Below are positions 35,374 through 46,310 of a stretch of 64,000 nt of DNA, in pieces; within the stretch, counting starts at the first letter, position 1; the number at the start of each line of letters is the position of its first letter. The DNA lies in assembly GCF_003122205.1 (NCBI RefSeq), contig NZ_QEYE01000008.1, forward strand, positions 101,976 to 165,975, read 5' to 3'. Made by a program: the position numbers and the translations under genes. The DNA is from Maritimibacter sp. 55A14 (GTDB lineage Bacteria; Pseudomonadota; Alphaproteobacteria; Rhodobacterales; Rhodobacteraceae). The notes beneath the pieces were generated by a model. It did not search any database and was not told where the DNA came from. It saw nothing but the letters and a program-made list of their open reading frames with translations.

Positions 35374-35598
35374 TCAGGCGCGTATGTGCGTCTTCACGAT
35401 CTCAGTCTCTGCCGCAATCACCAGATCGTCCAACCCCTTTCCGCCTGCATCGACATGGGCGTGAAGCTGATCCAGCATGCGTGGCTCCCAATAATCGGTC
35501 AGGTGTGCGGCGATGCGGGCGGCCTGATCCCCGCCGGGCTGGGTCTTGAAGAATGTGGCAATCTGGTTGGCCATATGAACCATTTTCTCAGGCGACAT
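35374..35598 (-). CDS. fdsD: NAD-dependent formate dehydrogenase delta subunit
   Basis: 74-residue FdsD (MSPEKMVHMANQIATFFKTQ..., ending ETEIVKTHIRA), the small delta subunit required for activity of the FdsABG complex. The start ATG 35598 overlaps the end of fdhD by 11 bp. It is the last gene of the fds operon. Confidence 0.92.
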   Translation of the reverse strand: MSPEKMVHMANQIATFFKTQPGGDQAARIAAHLTDYWEPRMLDQLHAHVDAGGKGLDDLVIAAETEIVKTHIRA

Positions 35599-36415
35599 GG
35601 TGAACCTCGATGTCGATGCGGTGGGGATGGGAATAGAGATCGAACCCGCCGCCGCGGGCGAAGGCCGCGAGGGTGATGCCGGATGTCTCGGCAAGCCGAA
35701 GCGCATGTGCGGTGGGGGCGGAGACAGCGATGAGGATGGCGCAGCCTGCCACGGCGCATTTCTGCACCAGTTCGACCGAAAGGCGGCTGGTCATCACGAT
35801 GGCCCCGGTTGCCGGGTCGATGCCGCCACGCCAGAGCGCGCCAACGAGTTTGTCGAGTGCATTGTGCCGCCCCACATCCTCGCGCGCCATCACCACGCCC
35901 TCGCCGGGCCGGATGAACCCGGCGGCATGGGTGGCGCGGGTCAGATCATGCAGCGGCTGGCACGCGCCGAGCGCCGCGGTGGCGCAGGCGATCTCTCGCG
36001 CGGCAAAGACCGGCCCTGCATGGATCACGGACGGCACCGCCCGCACCGCCTGTTCCAGGCTGTCGATACCGCAGAGGCCACAGCCCACCGGCCCCGCCAT
36101 CTGCCGCCGTCGCGCCGTGAGCGCCTCCTGACGATCGTCGCGCAGCCAGAACCGCGCCTCGATGCCCTGATCATGCGCGGCGATCTCGAACTCCTCGATC
36201 TGGTCCGGGGCGGTCACGATCCCCTCGGTCACGGCGAAGCCATGGGCAAAATCGGCGATGTCATCGGGTGTCGCCATCATCACCGCCTGCGTCGTGCCGT
36301 CAAAAACAAAGGCTACCGGGGCCTCTTCGGGCAGGGCGCGGGTGACGCGGCGCGCCCCCTCTGCCTGCACGGAGAGGCCCGGGCGGCTTTGGGTGGGAGA
36401 AAAGCCCATCGCCAT
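35588..36415 (-). CDS. fdhD: Formate dehydrogenase accessory sulfurtransferase FdhD (FdsC)
   Basis: 275-residue FdhD. It transfers sulfur to the bis-MGD molybdenum cofactor before insertion into FdsA. It carries the Cys pair of the family (GPVGCGLCGIDSL) and REDVGRHNALDKLVGAL, TSRLSVELVQKCAVAGCAILIAVSAPTA. The start ATG 36415 forms TGATG with the fdsA stop. Confidence 0.93.
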   Translation of the reverse strand: MAMGFSPTQSRPGLSVQAEGARRVTRALPEEAPVAFVFDGTTQAVMMATPDDIADFAHGFAVTEGIVTAPDQIEEFEIAAHDQGIEARFWLRDDRQEALTARRRQMAGPVGCGLCGIDSLEQAVRAVPSVIHAGPVFAAREIACATAALGACQPLHDLTRATHAAGFIRPGEGVVMAREDVGRHNALDKLVGALWRGGIDPATGAIVMTSRLSVELVQKCAVAGCAILIAVSAPTAHALRLAETSGITLAAFARGGGFDLYSHPHRIDIEVHHVA

Positions 36416-39305
36416 CACTCTGCCGCAGGCAGGATACGCCGCGCCTGGGCGGCCTGCGCAGCATAATCTTCCTGCCAGTCGGTCGGCCCGTTCGACAAGC
36501 TGATCTGCACCGCCGTCACCTTGTATTCCGGGCAGTTGGTGGCCCAGTCGGAATAGTCGGTGGTGATGACATTGGCCTGCGTGTCGGGGTGGTGGAAGGT
36601 GGTGTAGACCACGCCGGGGCTCACGCGATCGGTGAGCTTGGCGCGCAGCGTGGTTTCGCCCGCGCGGCTGGCCAGACGCACCCAATCGCCGTCTTTCAGC
36701 CCGCGAACTTCGGCATCATGGGGATGGATCTCCAGCAGGTCCTCCTCGTGCCAGACCACGTTGTCGGTGCGCCTTGTCTGCGCGCCGACATTATACTGGC
36801 TCAAGATGCGCCCGGTGGTCAGCAACAGCGGGAAACGCGGGCCGGTCTTTTCATCCGTCGCGACATATTCGGTGACGATGAACCGCCCCTTGCCGCGCAT
36901 GAACGCGTCGATATGCATCAGCGGCATGCCCTCGGGATGCGCCTCGTTGCAGGGCCATTGTACGCTGCCTTTTTCCTCCAACAGCGCGTAATCCACCCCG
37001 GCGAAGGACGGCGTCGTCGCCGCGATTTCCTCCATGATCCGGGCCGGATGCGCATAGGTCCACCCCGCGCCCATGGCATTGGCGAGCATCTGGGTGATCT
37101 CCCAGTCGGCATAGCCATTGAGGGGCGGGATCACCTTGCGCACGCGGTTGATGCGGCGCTCGGCATTGGTAAAGGTGCCGTCCTTTTCCAGGAAGGTCGA
37201 GCCGGGCAGGAACACATGCGCGTAATTCGCGGTCTCGTTGAGAAAGAGGTCATGCACGATGATGCACTCCATCGCCGCCAGCCCCGCCGCCACATGCTTG
37301 GTGTCGGGGTCCGATTGCAGGATGTCTTCGCCCTGACAATAGAGCCCCTTGAAGGTGCCATCCACGGCGGCGTCGAGCATGTTGGGAATGCGCAGGCCCG
37401 GTTCCGCGTCGATCTGAACGTCCCATGCCTCTTCAAAGACCTTGCGGACCTCGGGGCCTTTGACGTGGCGATAGCCGGGCAATTCGTGCGGGAAAGAGCC
37501 CATGTCGCAGGCGCCCTGCACGTTGTTCTGACCGCGCAGCGGGTTCACGCCGACGCCGGGCCGTCCCATGTTGCCAGTCAGCATGGCCAGATTGGCGATG
37601 CCCATGACAGTGGTGGACCCTTGGCTATGTTCGGTCACGCCAAGGCCGTAGTAGATGGACCCGTTGCCGCCGGTGGCAAAGAGGCGGGCGGCGGCGCGCA
37701 GCTCTGCCGGATCGACGCCGGTGAGCATCGCCGTTGCCTCGGGCGAGTGGCGGGGGTTGCTGATGAACTCGGCGTAATGCTGGAATTCATCCCAATCGCA
37801 GCGCGCGCGGATGAACTCTTCATTTATCAGCCCCTCGGTCACGATCACATGCGCAAGGGCGCTGACCACGGCGACATTCGTGCCGGGACGCAGCGGCAGG
37901 TGATGCGACGCCGCGACATGCGCCGATTTCACCAGATCAATCCGGCGCGGATCGACCACGATCAGCTTTGCGCCTTCGCGCAGCCGTTTCTTGAGGCGGG
38001 AGGCAAAGACCGGGTGCCCGTCGGTCGGGTTCGCGCCGATCACCACCACCACATCGGTCTGCTCGACAGAATCGAAATCTTGCGTGCCCGCAGAGGTGCC
38101 GAATGTCTGACCCAACCCGTAGCCGGTGGGCGAATGACAGACCCGCGCGCAGGTGTCGGTGTTGTTGTTGCCAAAGACCGCGCGGGCCAGTTTCTGCACC
38201 AGATAGGTTTCCTCGTTGGTGCAGCGGCTCGACGTGATCACGCCGATGGATTTCTTGCCATATGTCTCCTGAAGCCCGCGCATCTTGCTGGCGGCAAAAC
38301 TCAGCGCCTCGTCCCACTCGACCTCGCGCCAGGGATCGGTGATCCGGTCGCGGATCATCGGCTTGAGAATGCGGTCCTTGTGATGGGCGTAGCCATAGGC
38401 GAACCGGCCCTTGACGCAAGAATGCCCGCGATTGGCCTTGCCGTGCTTGTAGGGCACCATGCGCACCAACTCGTCGCCATTCATCTCGGCCTTGAACGAG
38501 CAGCCAACTCCGCAATAGGCGCAGGTGGTCACGACCGACCGGTCGGGCGTGCCCATCTCGATGATGGATTTCTCCTGCAAGGTCGCGGTCGGGCAGGCCT
38601 GCACGCAGGCCCCGCAGCTCACGCAATCGGAGGCGAGGAAATCATCGCCCGCATTACCCGCCGACACCCGGCTGTCAAAGCCACGGCCCTGAATGGTCAG
38701 CGCGAAGGTGCCCTGCACCTCTTCGCAGGCGCGCACACAGCGGTTGCAGACGATGCATTTGCTGGGATCGTAGCTGAAATAGGGATTGCTGTCGTCTTTG
38801 GGCAGCCATTCGGGATTGGCTTCGCCGCTCGTGTTGCGGGCCTCGAAATGGTTGACCATGCCGCCATTTTCCGGGGCCTCATAGCGCACGTCGCGCAGGC
38901 CGACGGCGCCGGCCATGTCCTGCAATTCGCAATCGCCATTGGCCGAACAGGTCAGGCAATCCAGCGGGTGATCGGAGATATAAAGCTCCATCACGCCCTT
39001 GCGGATCTTGCGCACCTTGCTTGAGCCGGTGTGGACCACCATGCCGGGGGTCACGGGCGTGGTGCAGGAGGCGGGTGTGCCGCGCCGCCCTTCGATCTCG
39101 ACCACGCAGAGGCGGCAGGAGCCGAAGGCCTCAAGGTTGTCGGAGGCGCAGAGCTTGGGGATCTGGATGCCAGCCTCGGCCGCCGCGCGCAGCACCGAGG
39201 TGCCTTCGGGCACGGTGACGGCCATGCCGTCGATCTCGAGTGTCACCGGCGCGCCGGTCTTGGCGGGTGTGCCCATGTCGCGGTCGTTCGGAATGATTAA
39301 ATCCT

Positions 39306-39309
<4 letters not shown>
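36415..39309 (-). CDS. fdsA: NAD-dependent formate dehydrogenase alpha subunit
   Basis: 964-residue cytoplasmic molybdoenzyme subunit oxidising formate to CO2. N-terminal 2Fe-2S (CASDNLEAFGSCRLCVVE) and His-ligated 4Fe-4S (HPLDCLTCSANGDC) domains are followed by two ferredoxin clusters (CIVCNRCVRACEEVQG; CVSCGACVQACPT). The 4Fe-4S motif CAYCGVGCSF heads the bis-MGD domain. The Mo ligand is Cys rather than Sec (NTDTCARVCHSPTGYGLG). It overlaps fdsB (ATGA). Confidence 0.96.
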
Positions 39310-40822
<1,513 letters not shown>

Positions 40823-40826
<4 letters not shown>

Positions 40827-41293
40827 GCGCCCGCCTCCGCCAGGAGGGTATCCATCCGGGCGTTGTCCACCCGGCCGACCACCCGGTCATCCAGCATCGC
40901 GGCGGGCGCGCAGGCACAGAGCCCGAGGCAATAGACCGGCTCGACCGTCACCGCCCCGTTTATTGTCGTACCGTGCCAATCCAGCCCCAGCTTGGCCAAT
41001 GTCGCCTCTGCCAGCGCCGTGCCGCCCACCGCCTGACAAGCCTCGGCACGGCAGATTTTCAGCACATGCCGCCCGACGGGGTTCTCGCGGAAATCGTGGT
41101 AGAAACTGATCACGCCATGCAGTTCCGCCCGGCTGATGTTCAGGGCCTCGGCGATGGGGCGATGTGCCGCCTCGGGAATATGGCCAAAACTGTCTTGCAT
41201 GGCGTGAAGGATCGGCAATAGCGGTCCTTCGAGATGCGAATATTCTGCGAGGAGGGTATCGATTTCCTCAGATGTGGGGACGGTTTCATTCAT
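40823..41293 (-). CDS. fdsG: NAD-dependent formate dehydrogenase gamma subunit
   Basis: 156-residue NuoE-like 2Fe-2S subunit (ISFYHDFRENPVGRHVLKICRAEACQAVGG, with distal Cys residues in YCLGLCACAPAAML). I prefer ATG 41293 (MNETVPTSEE), preceded by GAGGCC, over the upstream ATG 41326. It is the first gene of the operon fdsG-fdsB-fdsA-fdhD-fdsD. Confidence 0.93.
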
Positions 41294-41367
41294 GGCTGGC
41301 CTCATGCGGTTGCTGAGGTCAGTCAATCAGGTATCACCATGGCAAATCAATATCGCCATCCGGTCAA

Positions 41368-41388
41368 TTGATAGATATTCTCTATCAA
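41368..41388. promoter_or_regulatory. Perfect inverted repeat upstream of fdsG (LysR operator candidate)
   Basis: Eight-bp arms TTGATAGA and TCTATCAA flank five bases. The site is centred about 85 bp upstream of the fdsG start and overlaps the stop codon of the LysR gene. Its size and position suit a LysR-type activator site for the fds operon. Confidence 0.6.
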
Positions 41389-42272
41389 GACTCGGCTGCC
41401 AATCGGCGGGCCTCGCGCAAGAGGCTCTCCAGAACTGGGGTATGCGGTTCTCGCCAGGGGGCAACCAGCCCGACCGAATGGGCCGGTTCGGGACCGGTCA
41501 ACGGGACCAATCGCACCGGTTTGCCAATCGCATGAAACCGCGCCGAATCCTCGGGTAAGACCGTCACCCAGCCCCCGGTTTCGACCGTGGCCATCAGAAC
41601 CACGGTGGAATTCGATTCGATCCACGCCTCGGGCGTCACATCGACGGCGGCGAAATTGCGATTGATGATCCGGCGGTTCTGCATGTCCGGCGTCAGCAGG
41701 CACAGCCGCTCTTGCACCAGTTCTGCCCACCCCACCGACTCGCGTTCGGCAAACCGCGAGCCCTCGGCGCAGACCAGCATATAACGCTCCGCATAGAGCG
41801 GTTCCGTACTGACCCTGCCCATCGGCTCGTTGTCGAGATATGAAATGCCCGCATCCACATCGAGATTATCCAGCATCGATAAAATCTCGACCGAGGTGCG
41901 CGACAGGATGGTAAAGCGCACATTGGGGTGCTTTGCGTTGAACCGGTGACACAGCCGCGCCGCCCATGTCAGCGCCGTCGGGATCGCCGCGATCCTGAGT
42001 TGCCCGGACAGACCATACCGCTTGGCGCGCATCTCCTCGCGCAATTGGCGGGCATCGCCAACGATCCGCCGCGCCCAGACCAGCGTCGCCTGTCCTTCCG
42101 GGGTGAGACCGCCATACCGGGAGCCACGAAAGATGAGCTGCACGCCCAACTGTTGCTCAAGCTGCTTGATCCCTGCCGAAAGCGATGGTTGGGTGATCCC
42201 TATGCTGATCGCCGCGCGCCCAAAATGACCCTCCTTGGCCACGGCGATGAACATCTCCAGCTTGTCCAGCAT
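41385..42272 (-). CDS. LysR-family regulator of formate dehydrogenase (FdsR-like)
   Basis: 295-residue LysR protein: HTH FIAVAKEGHFGRAAISIGITQPSLSAGIKQLEQQLGVQLIFRGSR, then a periplasmic-binding-protein-like effector domain. It lies immediately upstream of and codirectional with fdsG, the usual position of the fds regulator. The ligand is probably formate or a related signal. Control of fds is inferred from position and the inverted repeat at 41368. Confidence 0.85.
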   Translation of the reverse strand: MLDKLEMFIAVAKEGHFGRAAISIGITQPSLSAGIKQLEQQLGVQLIFRGSRYGGLTPEGQATLVWARRIVGDARQLREEMRAKRYGLSGQLRIAAIPTALTWAARLCHRFNAKHPNVRFTILSRTSVEILSMLDNLDVDAGISYLDNEPMGRVSTEPLYAERYMLVCAEGSRFAERESVGWAELVQERLCLLTPDMQNRRIINRNFAAVDVTPEAWIESNSTVVLMATVETGGWVTVLPEDSARFHAIGKPVRLVPLTGPEPAHSVGLVAPWREPHTPVLESLLREARRLAAES

Positions 42273-42476
42273 GATTGGTCACTACAATTACAATTCGGCA
42301 ATCCGATAGAAATCAGCAATGCCGTCGGTATGGCAACCCTGTTTTCTGATTTCGTTCTCGCCCCTCTCCACTCCTCGCAAGCCAATCTGAACGCTACTCT
42401 CGTGCGGTGTATGGCCGCTTTCGTGAGGTTCCACTCCCCATTTCGCGCTCGCAGCGAACGGCCGCTCTCCGCCCGA

Positions 42477-42690
42477 CATTGAGCATTGTAAGAGCATGGA
42501 TCCTGACGGATGCTTCCCTCCTGGTGTCCAACCGGAGTCTGCCCGATAACGACAGCCGCACTCGGGGATTCGCCGAAGAAGCATGGCGAACAGTAAGCCA
42601 TTTCACCTGCCTCACACCGTTAGAGAGACACCGGGACGAATGCGCGCATCAATTCACGGCTGTTTTTGGGAAACTGGTAGCGGAGGAGGG
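42477..42690. repeat. Diverged long direct repeat, left copy, ending in 16 bp of a tRNA 3' end
   Basis: This stretch aligns with 50659-50876. Shared landmarks in order are CATTGAGCATTG, GCGAACRGTTAGCC-like sequence, CTGCCTCACACC, a GAGAGA run, GCGCGCATCARTTCACGGCTGT and TGGTAGCGGAGGAGGG. After the last 16 bp, which are the end of a tRNA gene on the minus strand, the left copy diverges. The flanks (42273-42476 and 42691-42780) show no gene. Confidence 0.75.
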
Positions 42691-42780
42691 TACTGGGCGG
42701 AAACCCAATTGCCTGATCCTTTACCCTTTCCGGGTCGAACGTCCGTGCGTGGCTGAGATCCATGATCGTTGCATCATGCG

Positions 42781-43575
42781 TCACGTCACCTGCGCGGCAA
42801 CCATGACGATGCCCAGAACGATCAGCCCCAGTCCGATCGGCCGCGCAAGCCGGTCACCGCTGGGAAGGGTCTTCTCCGCCGCCATGATCAGTCCCAGAAG
42901 CAGCATCCAGCCCACGCTCGCGGTGCCGGTCACAAACATCAGGAGCATAAGCGCCCAGCAGCAGCCAACGCAGTAAAGCCCGTGGTCGAGCCCGATGGCC
43001 AGCGCGGACCGGCTCGGATGGGGACCACGCCAGTGCCGCAGTACGAAGCCCATGGGTGCTCGGCAGCGCTCGAGGCAAAAGTCCTTGAGCCGCGAGAACT
43101 GGAACAGCCCGGCCAGTGCGATGACGCCCGCCCCGATGGCCCAGCCGTTGAAGACCAGCCAGTCGACCTTTGCCACGCCCCAGTGCACGGCGATGTCCAG
43201 CAGATGCGCCAGCACGCCGAAGCCCAACCAGACGGCCAGATAACCGCCGACCAGCAGCGCCATCAGTCGCCGGCCGTCCCCGCGCGGCCGGGTCATGACC
43301 CGAAACCGGTGAATCAGCGGCAACGCCGTCGGCAGCATCATCGCCGCCGACATCAATAGCCAGCCACCTGCATAGAGCAGAAGCGGGAGCAGCCACTGCC
43401 CAGCAGGCAGGCTGGCGCAGAGGCTCTGTGCGATTCCCGCCTTCGTCCAGTCGCCGTGGTCCAGGTAACGACCCCATGCCGAATGTTGCGAGACCCAGAG
43501 TGTTGCCCAGGCCAGGGCGAAGATCGCGCTCCAGAGCACAAGGAACATGCGGGGATGGAGGGCGGGCAGGCGCAT
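42781..43575 (-). CDS. DUF2182 integral membrane protein (predicted metal-binding)
   Basis: 264-residue membrane protein with about six hydrophobic segments. Family signatures are GGWLLMSAAMMLPTALPLI (Met-rich helix), GYLAVWLGFGVLAHLLD, a short loop with CLERCRAPMGF and the His/Cys-rich helix LDHGLYCVGCCWALMLLM. The conserved Met, His and Cys residues suggest metal handling in the inner membrane, but no activity is established to my knowledge. It is the third gene of a leftward operon, three bases after DUF1326. Confidence 0.85.
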   Translation of the reverse strand: MRLPALHPRMFLVLWSAIFALAWATLWVSQHSAWGRYLDHGDWTKAGIAQSLCASLPAGQWLLPLLLYAGGWLLMSAAMMLPTALPLIHRFRVMTRPRGDGRRLMALLVGGYLAVWLGFGVLAHLLDIAVHWGVAKVDWLVFNGWAIGAGVIALAGLFQFSRLKDFCLERCRAPMGFVLRHWRGPHPSRSALAIGLDHGLYCVGCCWALMLLMFVTGTASVGWMLLLGLIMAAEKTLPSGDRLARPIGLGLIVLGIVMVAAQVT

Positions 43576-43578
43576 GGA

Positions 43579-44181
43579 TCACGCCTCAAAGGCGAAGCTG
43601 CCCTGGATGGCATTGTGGCCTGAAAGATTGATATCGAGGCCGAGCTTCGGATTGTTCATCCGGAACTTCGGTGCCTTGCCGACGAAGGCGGGCGAACCCG
43701 GGATGGTCGAAAAGACGCTCTCGTTCAGTGTCGTCAGCTCACCGGTCGCGCCGCGATAGGGCTCGATCTCGGCGTCCACGACGTCGCCGACCTTGTAGCG
43801 ACCCTTGCCTTCGGTCACGTCGAAGGTGATCCGCGCGCGTTCGAACTCCACGATCTCACCGTGAAGCTGCGCGAGATCGGCGAGCGGTCCGCCCTTCTCG
43901 CCGGTGAAGGCACCGCGGATCGCTTCCATCTGTTCGTCGGTCGCCTCCTCAGAGACGAAAACCGACAGCCGCCAGTTGCCATCGAGCACGTTGCCTGGAA
44001 TGTGGGTCGATCCCGCGACGGTCAGCCCGGACACGTCGATGCCGTCGATCTCGCCCTTGTCGAAATGGTAGGCCAGCGACGCCTCGCAGGTCTTGCCGTC
44101 CGGGTCCTCGCCGATCCAGCAGGGGCAAAGCACCTTGCAGGTGCAAACTTCCAGCAGGCGTCCTTCAAGTTTGTAGGTCAT
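43579..44181 (-). CDS. DUF1326 protein with Cys cluster
   Basis: 200-residue soluble protein of the DUF1326 family. The N-terminal motif LLEVCTCKVLCPCWIGEDPDGKTCEA gives C-x-C-x3-C-x-C and one further Cys, well suited to binding a metal. ATG 44181 (MTYKLEGRLL) follows AAAGGAG. It is consistently paired with DUF2182, as here, so the two probably act as a soluble and a membrane component of one metal-linked process. The substrate is unknown. Confidence 0.88.
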   Translation of the reverse strand: MTYKLEGRLLEVCTCKVLCPCWIGEDPDGKTCEASLAYHFDKGEIDGIDVSGLTVAGSTHIPGNVLDGNWRLSVFVSEEATDEQMEAIRGAFTGEKGGPLADLAQLHGEIVEFERARITFDVTEGKGRYKVGDVVDAEIEPYRGATGELTTLNESVFSTIPGSPAFVGKAPKFRMNNPKLGLDINLSGHNAIQGSFAFEA

Positions 44182-44203
44182 CGTAAACTCCTTTCGTATT
44201 GGG

Positions 44204-45070
44204 TTACTCGGGATTTCGGGCGTCGATGCGCCAGGAACTCGACGCCATGACGACGCCGTTCTCCGTCCGGTAGGGGGCGAGAGCCTCACCCAGCCGCGCG
44301 ACAATCTCCTCGTGCCGCGCTTCGGCCTCCGCGCCGGCTTCGCGATAGGTCTCGCCTGCGGGACCAAGGGCAAGCTGGAAGGCTATGGCCTCCTCGACCG
44401 TGTCGCCCACGGTCCAGGGCGCGTCGATACGTGTGAACCGGATGTCCTCGTAGCCCGCCGAGCGAAGTTGCCCGCTCACCATCTCCTCGCCGGCCATCGA
44501 GAACGGGCCGGGGCCGCAGCTCTGGGCGTCCTCGCCCGGCTCGGGCAGCATGTCGCGTACCACGTCGCGCGGCACCTTCAGACAGGGATTGTCGTCAATG
44601 GTGCGCCAGACCATCATCGTCATGCCGCCGCCAGGCTTGAGAGCGCGGCGCATGTTCTTCAGCCCCGCGACCGGGCTGGCGAAGAACATCGTCCCGAAAC
44701 GCGAGAAGACGAAATCGTATTCGGGCGCGAAATCGCAGGTCTGGGCGTCGGCCTCGCGGAAGTCGATATTGCCGATCTGACAGAATTCCGCGTGTTGCCG
44801 CGCGGCGGCGAGGAAGCCGGGGCAGCAATCGAGACCGGTGACATGACCGCCGGGCGCGACCCTCTCCGCGAGGTCGGCGGCCGTATCGCCGAAGCCGCAC
44901 CCGACATCGAGCACCCGGTCGCCGGGCCGCAGATCAAGTTGCGGGATCACCTGGTCGCTGTGCAGGCTCAGCCCGCGAGTCAGCGGCTTGCGGAACCGGG
45001 TGAACTTCGGTTCAAGCGTGTCGTTCCAGAAATCGACGAGTTCGCGGGACGGGTCCCTCTGGTCGAGCAT
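44204..45070 (-). CDS. Class I SAM-dependent methyltransferase
   Basis: 288-residue methyltransferase with motif I VLDVGCGFGDTAADLAERV, a motif II region GLDCCPGFLAAARQHAE, and RRALKPGGGMTMMVWR. ATG 45070 is preceded by AGGAGGATCC. It is of the general UbiE-like class; the substrate is unknown. It is the first gene of the operon with DUF1326 and DUF2182 and diverges from an AraC-type regulator. Genes of this operon sit between two tRNA-end repeats. Confidence 0.85.
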   Translation of the reverse strand: MLDQRDPSRELVDFWNDTLEPKFTRFRKPLTRGLSLHSDQVIPQLDLRPGDRVLDVGCGFGDTAADLAERVAPGGHVTGLDCCPGFLAAARQHAEFCQIGNIDFREADAQTCDFAPEYDFVFSRFGTMFFASPVAGLKNMRRALKPGGGMTMMVWRTIDDNPCLKVPRDVVRDMLPEPGEDAQSCGPGPFSMAGEEMVSGQLRSAGYEDIRFTRIDAPWTVGDTVEEAIAFQLALGPAGETYREAGAEAEARHEEIVARLGEALAPYRTENGVVMASSSWRIDARNPE

Positions 45071-45284
45071 CGGATCCTCCTTTCGCTGTTGCTGGTATCG
45101 GGGAGGATTTTGACGGCGCATGCGGTGGTCTGGTAAGAGACAGAAGCGCCGAAGTCGGGGCGATCGTGCCATCGGTGCGTGAAATATCCTGATCGATGGC
45201 CCTGTTGTGCCCCGGATATTCGTGGGAAGTGCCGTCGGCTCCGGCTTCTCCCCCGCCCGAACGCACTCGCGCAGGAGGGATACC

Positions 45285-46310
45285 ATCGCGACGAATAACC
45301 GCCCGCTTCACGTTTCGATCCTCGCCGTGCCGGACGCGATGCTGTCCACGGTCACGGGAATCTACGACGTGTTGAACTCCATGGCGGTCCTGGCCCGCGC
45401 CGTGCCCGACCTGCCACAGACCCCGCCCTTCACCGCCGAGGTCGTGACCGAGACGGAAACCCGCGTGAAAGTCGTCAGCGGCCTGTCCCTGTCCGGCCGA
45501 CCCGCGAGCGAGGTGCAGCGGACAAACATCATCATCGCACCGTCCCTCATGCCGGCCAGCCTATCCTGGGAGAAGGGCCGCCACGAGGAACTTGTGCGGT
45601 GGATCCGGCGGATGCACGAGCAGGGCAGCGTTCTGGTTTCGGCCTGCACCGGGCTTCTGCTCTTGGGAGAAACGGGGCTCTTTGACGGTCGGCAGGCGAC
45701 CCTGCATCCGCAGCTCCTGGAGATCTGCCGGCAGACATATCCCGAAATTGACCTGCGCCCGGAACACGTGCTGGTCACCGACGGCGCGAGAGAGCAATTC
45801 GTCTCATCTGGCGGCGCGACCACCTGGCACGACCTCGTGCTCTACCTGATAACGCGCTACACCAGCGCCGCCGCAGCGGTCGAGATGGCCCGGTTCTTCG
45901 CGCTGAAGGCGCATGACGAAGGGCAGGCGCTATACTCGGTCTTCGTCCCGCCATTCGACCACGGCGACGCAATGGTGCGGGACGCGCAGCACTGGCTGGC
46001 AAGACACCTTGCCTGCGAGACGCCCGTCGAGGCCGTCGTCGCCCATAGTGGCATGGCGCCCCGCACCTTCAAGCGCCGGTTTCGCGCCGCCACCGGCTTC
46101 AGCCCGATGGGCTACGTGCAGCGGCTGCGCGTCGAGGAGGCCAAGCGGTGCCTGGAACGGACCCGCGACCCGGTCGAGGAGATCGGCGCACGCGTCGGTT
46201 ACGTCGATCCGGCCTTCTTCCGCCGCCTCTTCAAGCGCGTGACCATGGTTTCCCCCGCGGTCTACCGCCAGCAGATGAAGCTACCGGATCCCTACCGCCA
46301 CCGGCAATGA
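45285..46310 (+). CDS. GlxA-type AraC regulator with DJ-1/PfpI domain, possible AUC start
   Basis: An N-terminal DJ-1/PfpI-like domain (HVSILAVPDAMLSTVTGIYDVLNSM; SACTGLLLLGETGLFDGRQATLHP) precedes a C-terminal AraC double HTH (AVVAHSGMAPRTFKRRFRAATGFSPMGYVQRLRVEEAKRCLERT). The domain must begin upstream of the first internal ATG. The only strong ribosome site, AGGAGGG at 45273-45279, lies five bases before an in-frame ATC (45285). The alternative is GTG 45207, which adds 26 residues without a good ribosome site. It probably controls the divergent methyltransferase-DUF1326-DUF2182 operon. Confidence 0.85.
   Translation: MATNNRPLHVSILAVPDAMLSTVTGIYDVLNSMAVLARAVPDLPQTPPFTAEVVTETETRVKVVSGLSLSGRPASEVQRTNIIIAPSLMPASLSWEKGRHEELVRWIRRMHEQGSVLVSACTGLLLLGETGLFDGRQATLHPQLLEICRQTYPEIDLRPEHVLVTDGAREQFVSSGGATTWHDLVLYLITRYTSAAAAVEMARFFALKAHDEGQALYSVFVPPFDHGDAMVRDAQHWLARHLACETPVEAVVAHSGMAPRTFKRRFRAATGFSPMGYVQRLRVEEAKRCLERTRDPVEEIGARVGYVDPAFFRRLFKRVTMVSPAVYRQQMKLPDPYRHRQ

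Noticed and set aside
36589..39024. 811-codon plus-strand frame opposite fdsA
   Set aside because: Antisense shadow of a gene with an unambiguous molybdoenzyme sequence.
45012..45311. Minus-strand frame upstream of the methyltransferase start
   Set aside because: It overlaps the methyltransferase ribosome site and the divergent regulator start, and has no domain.
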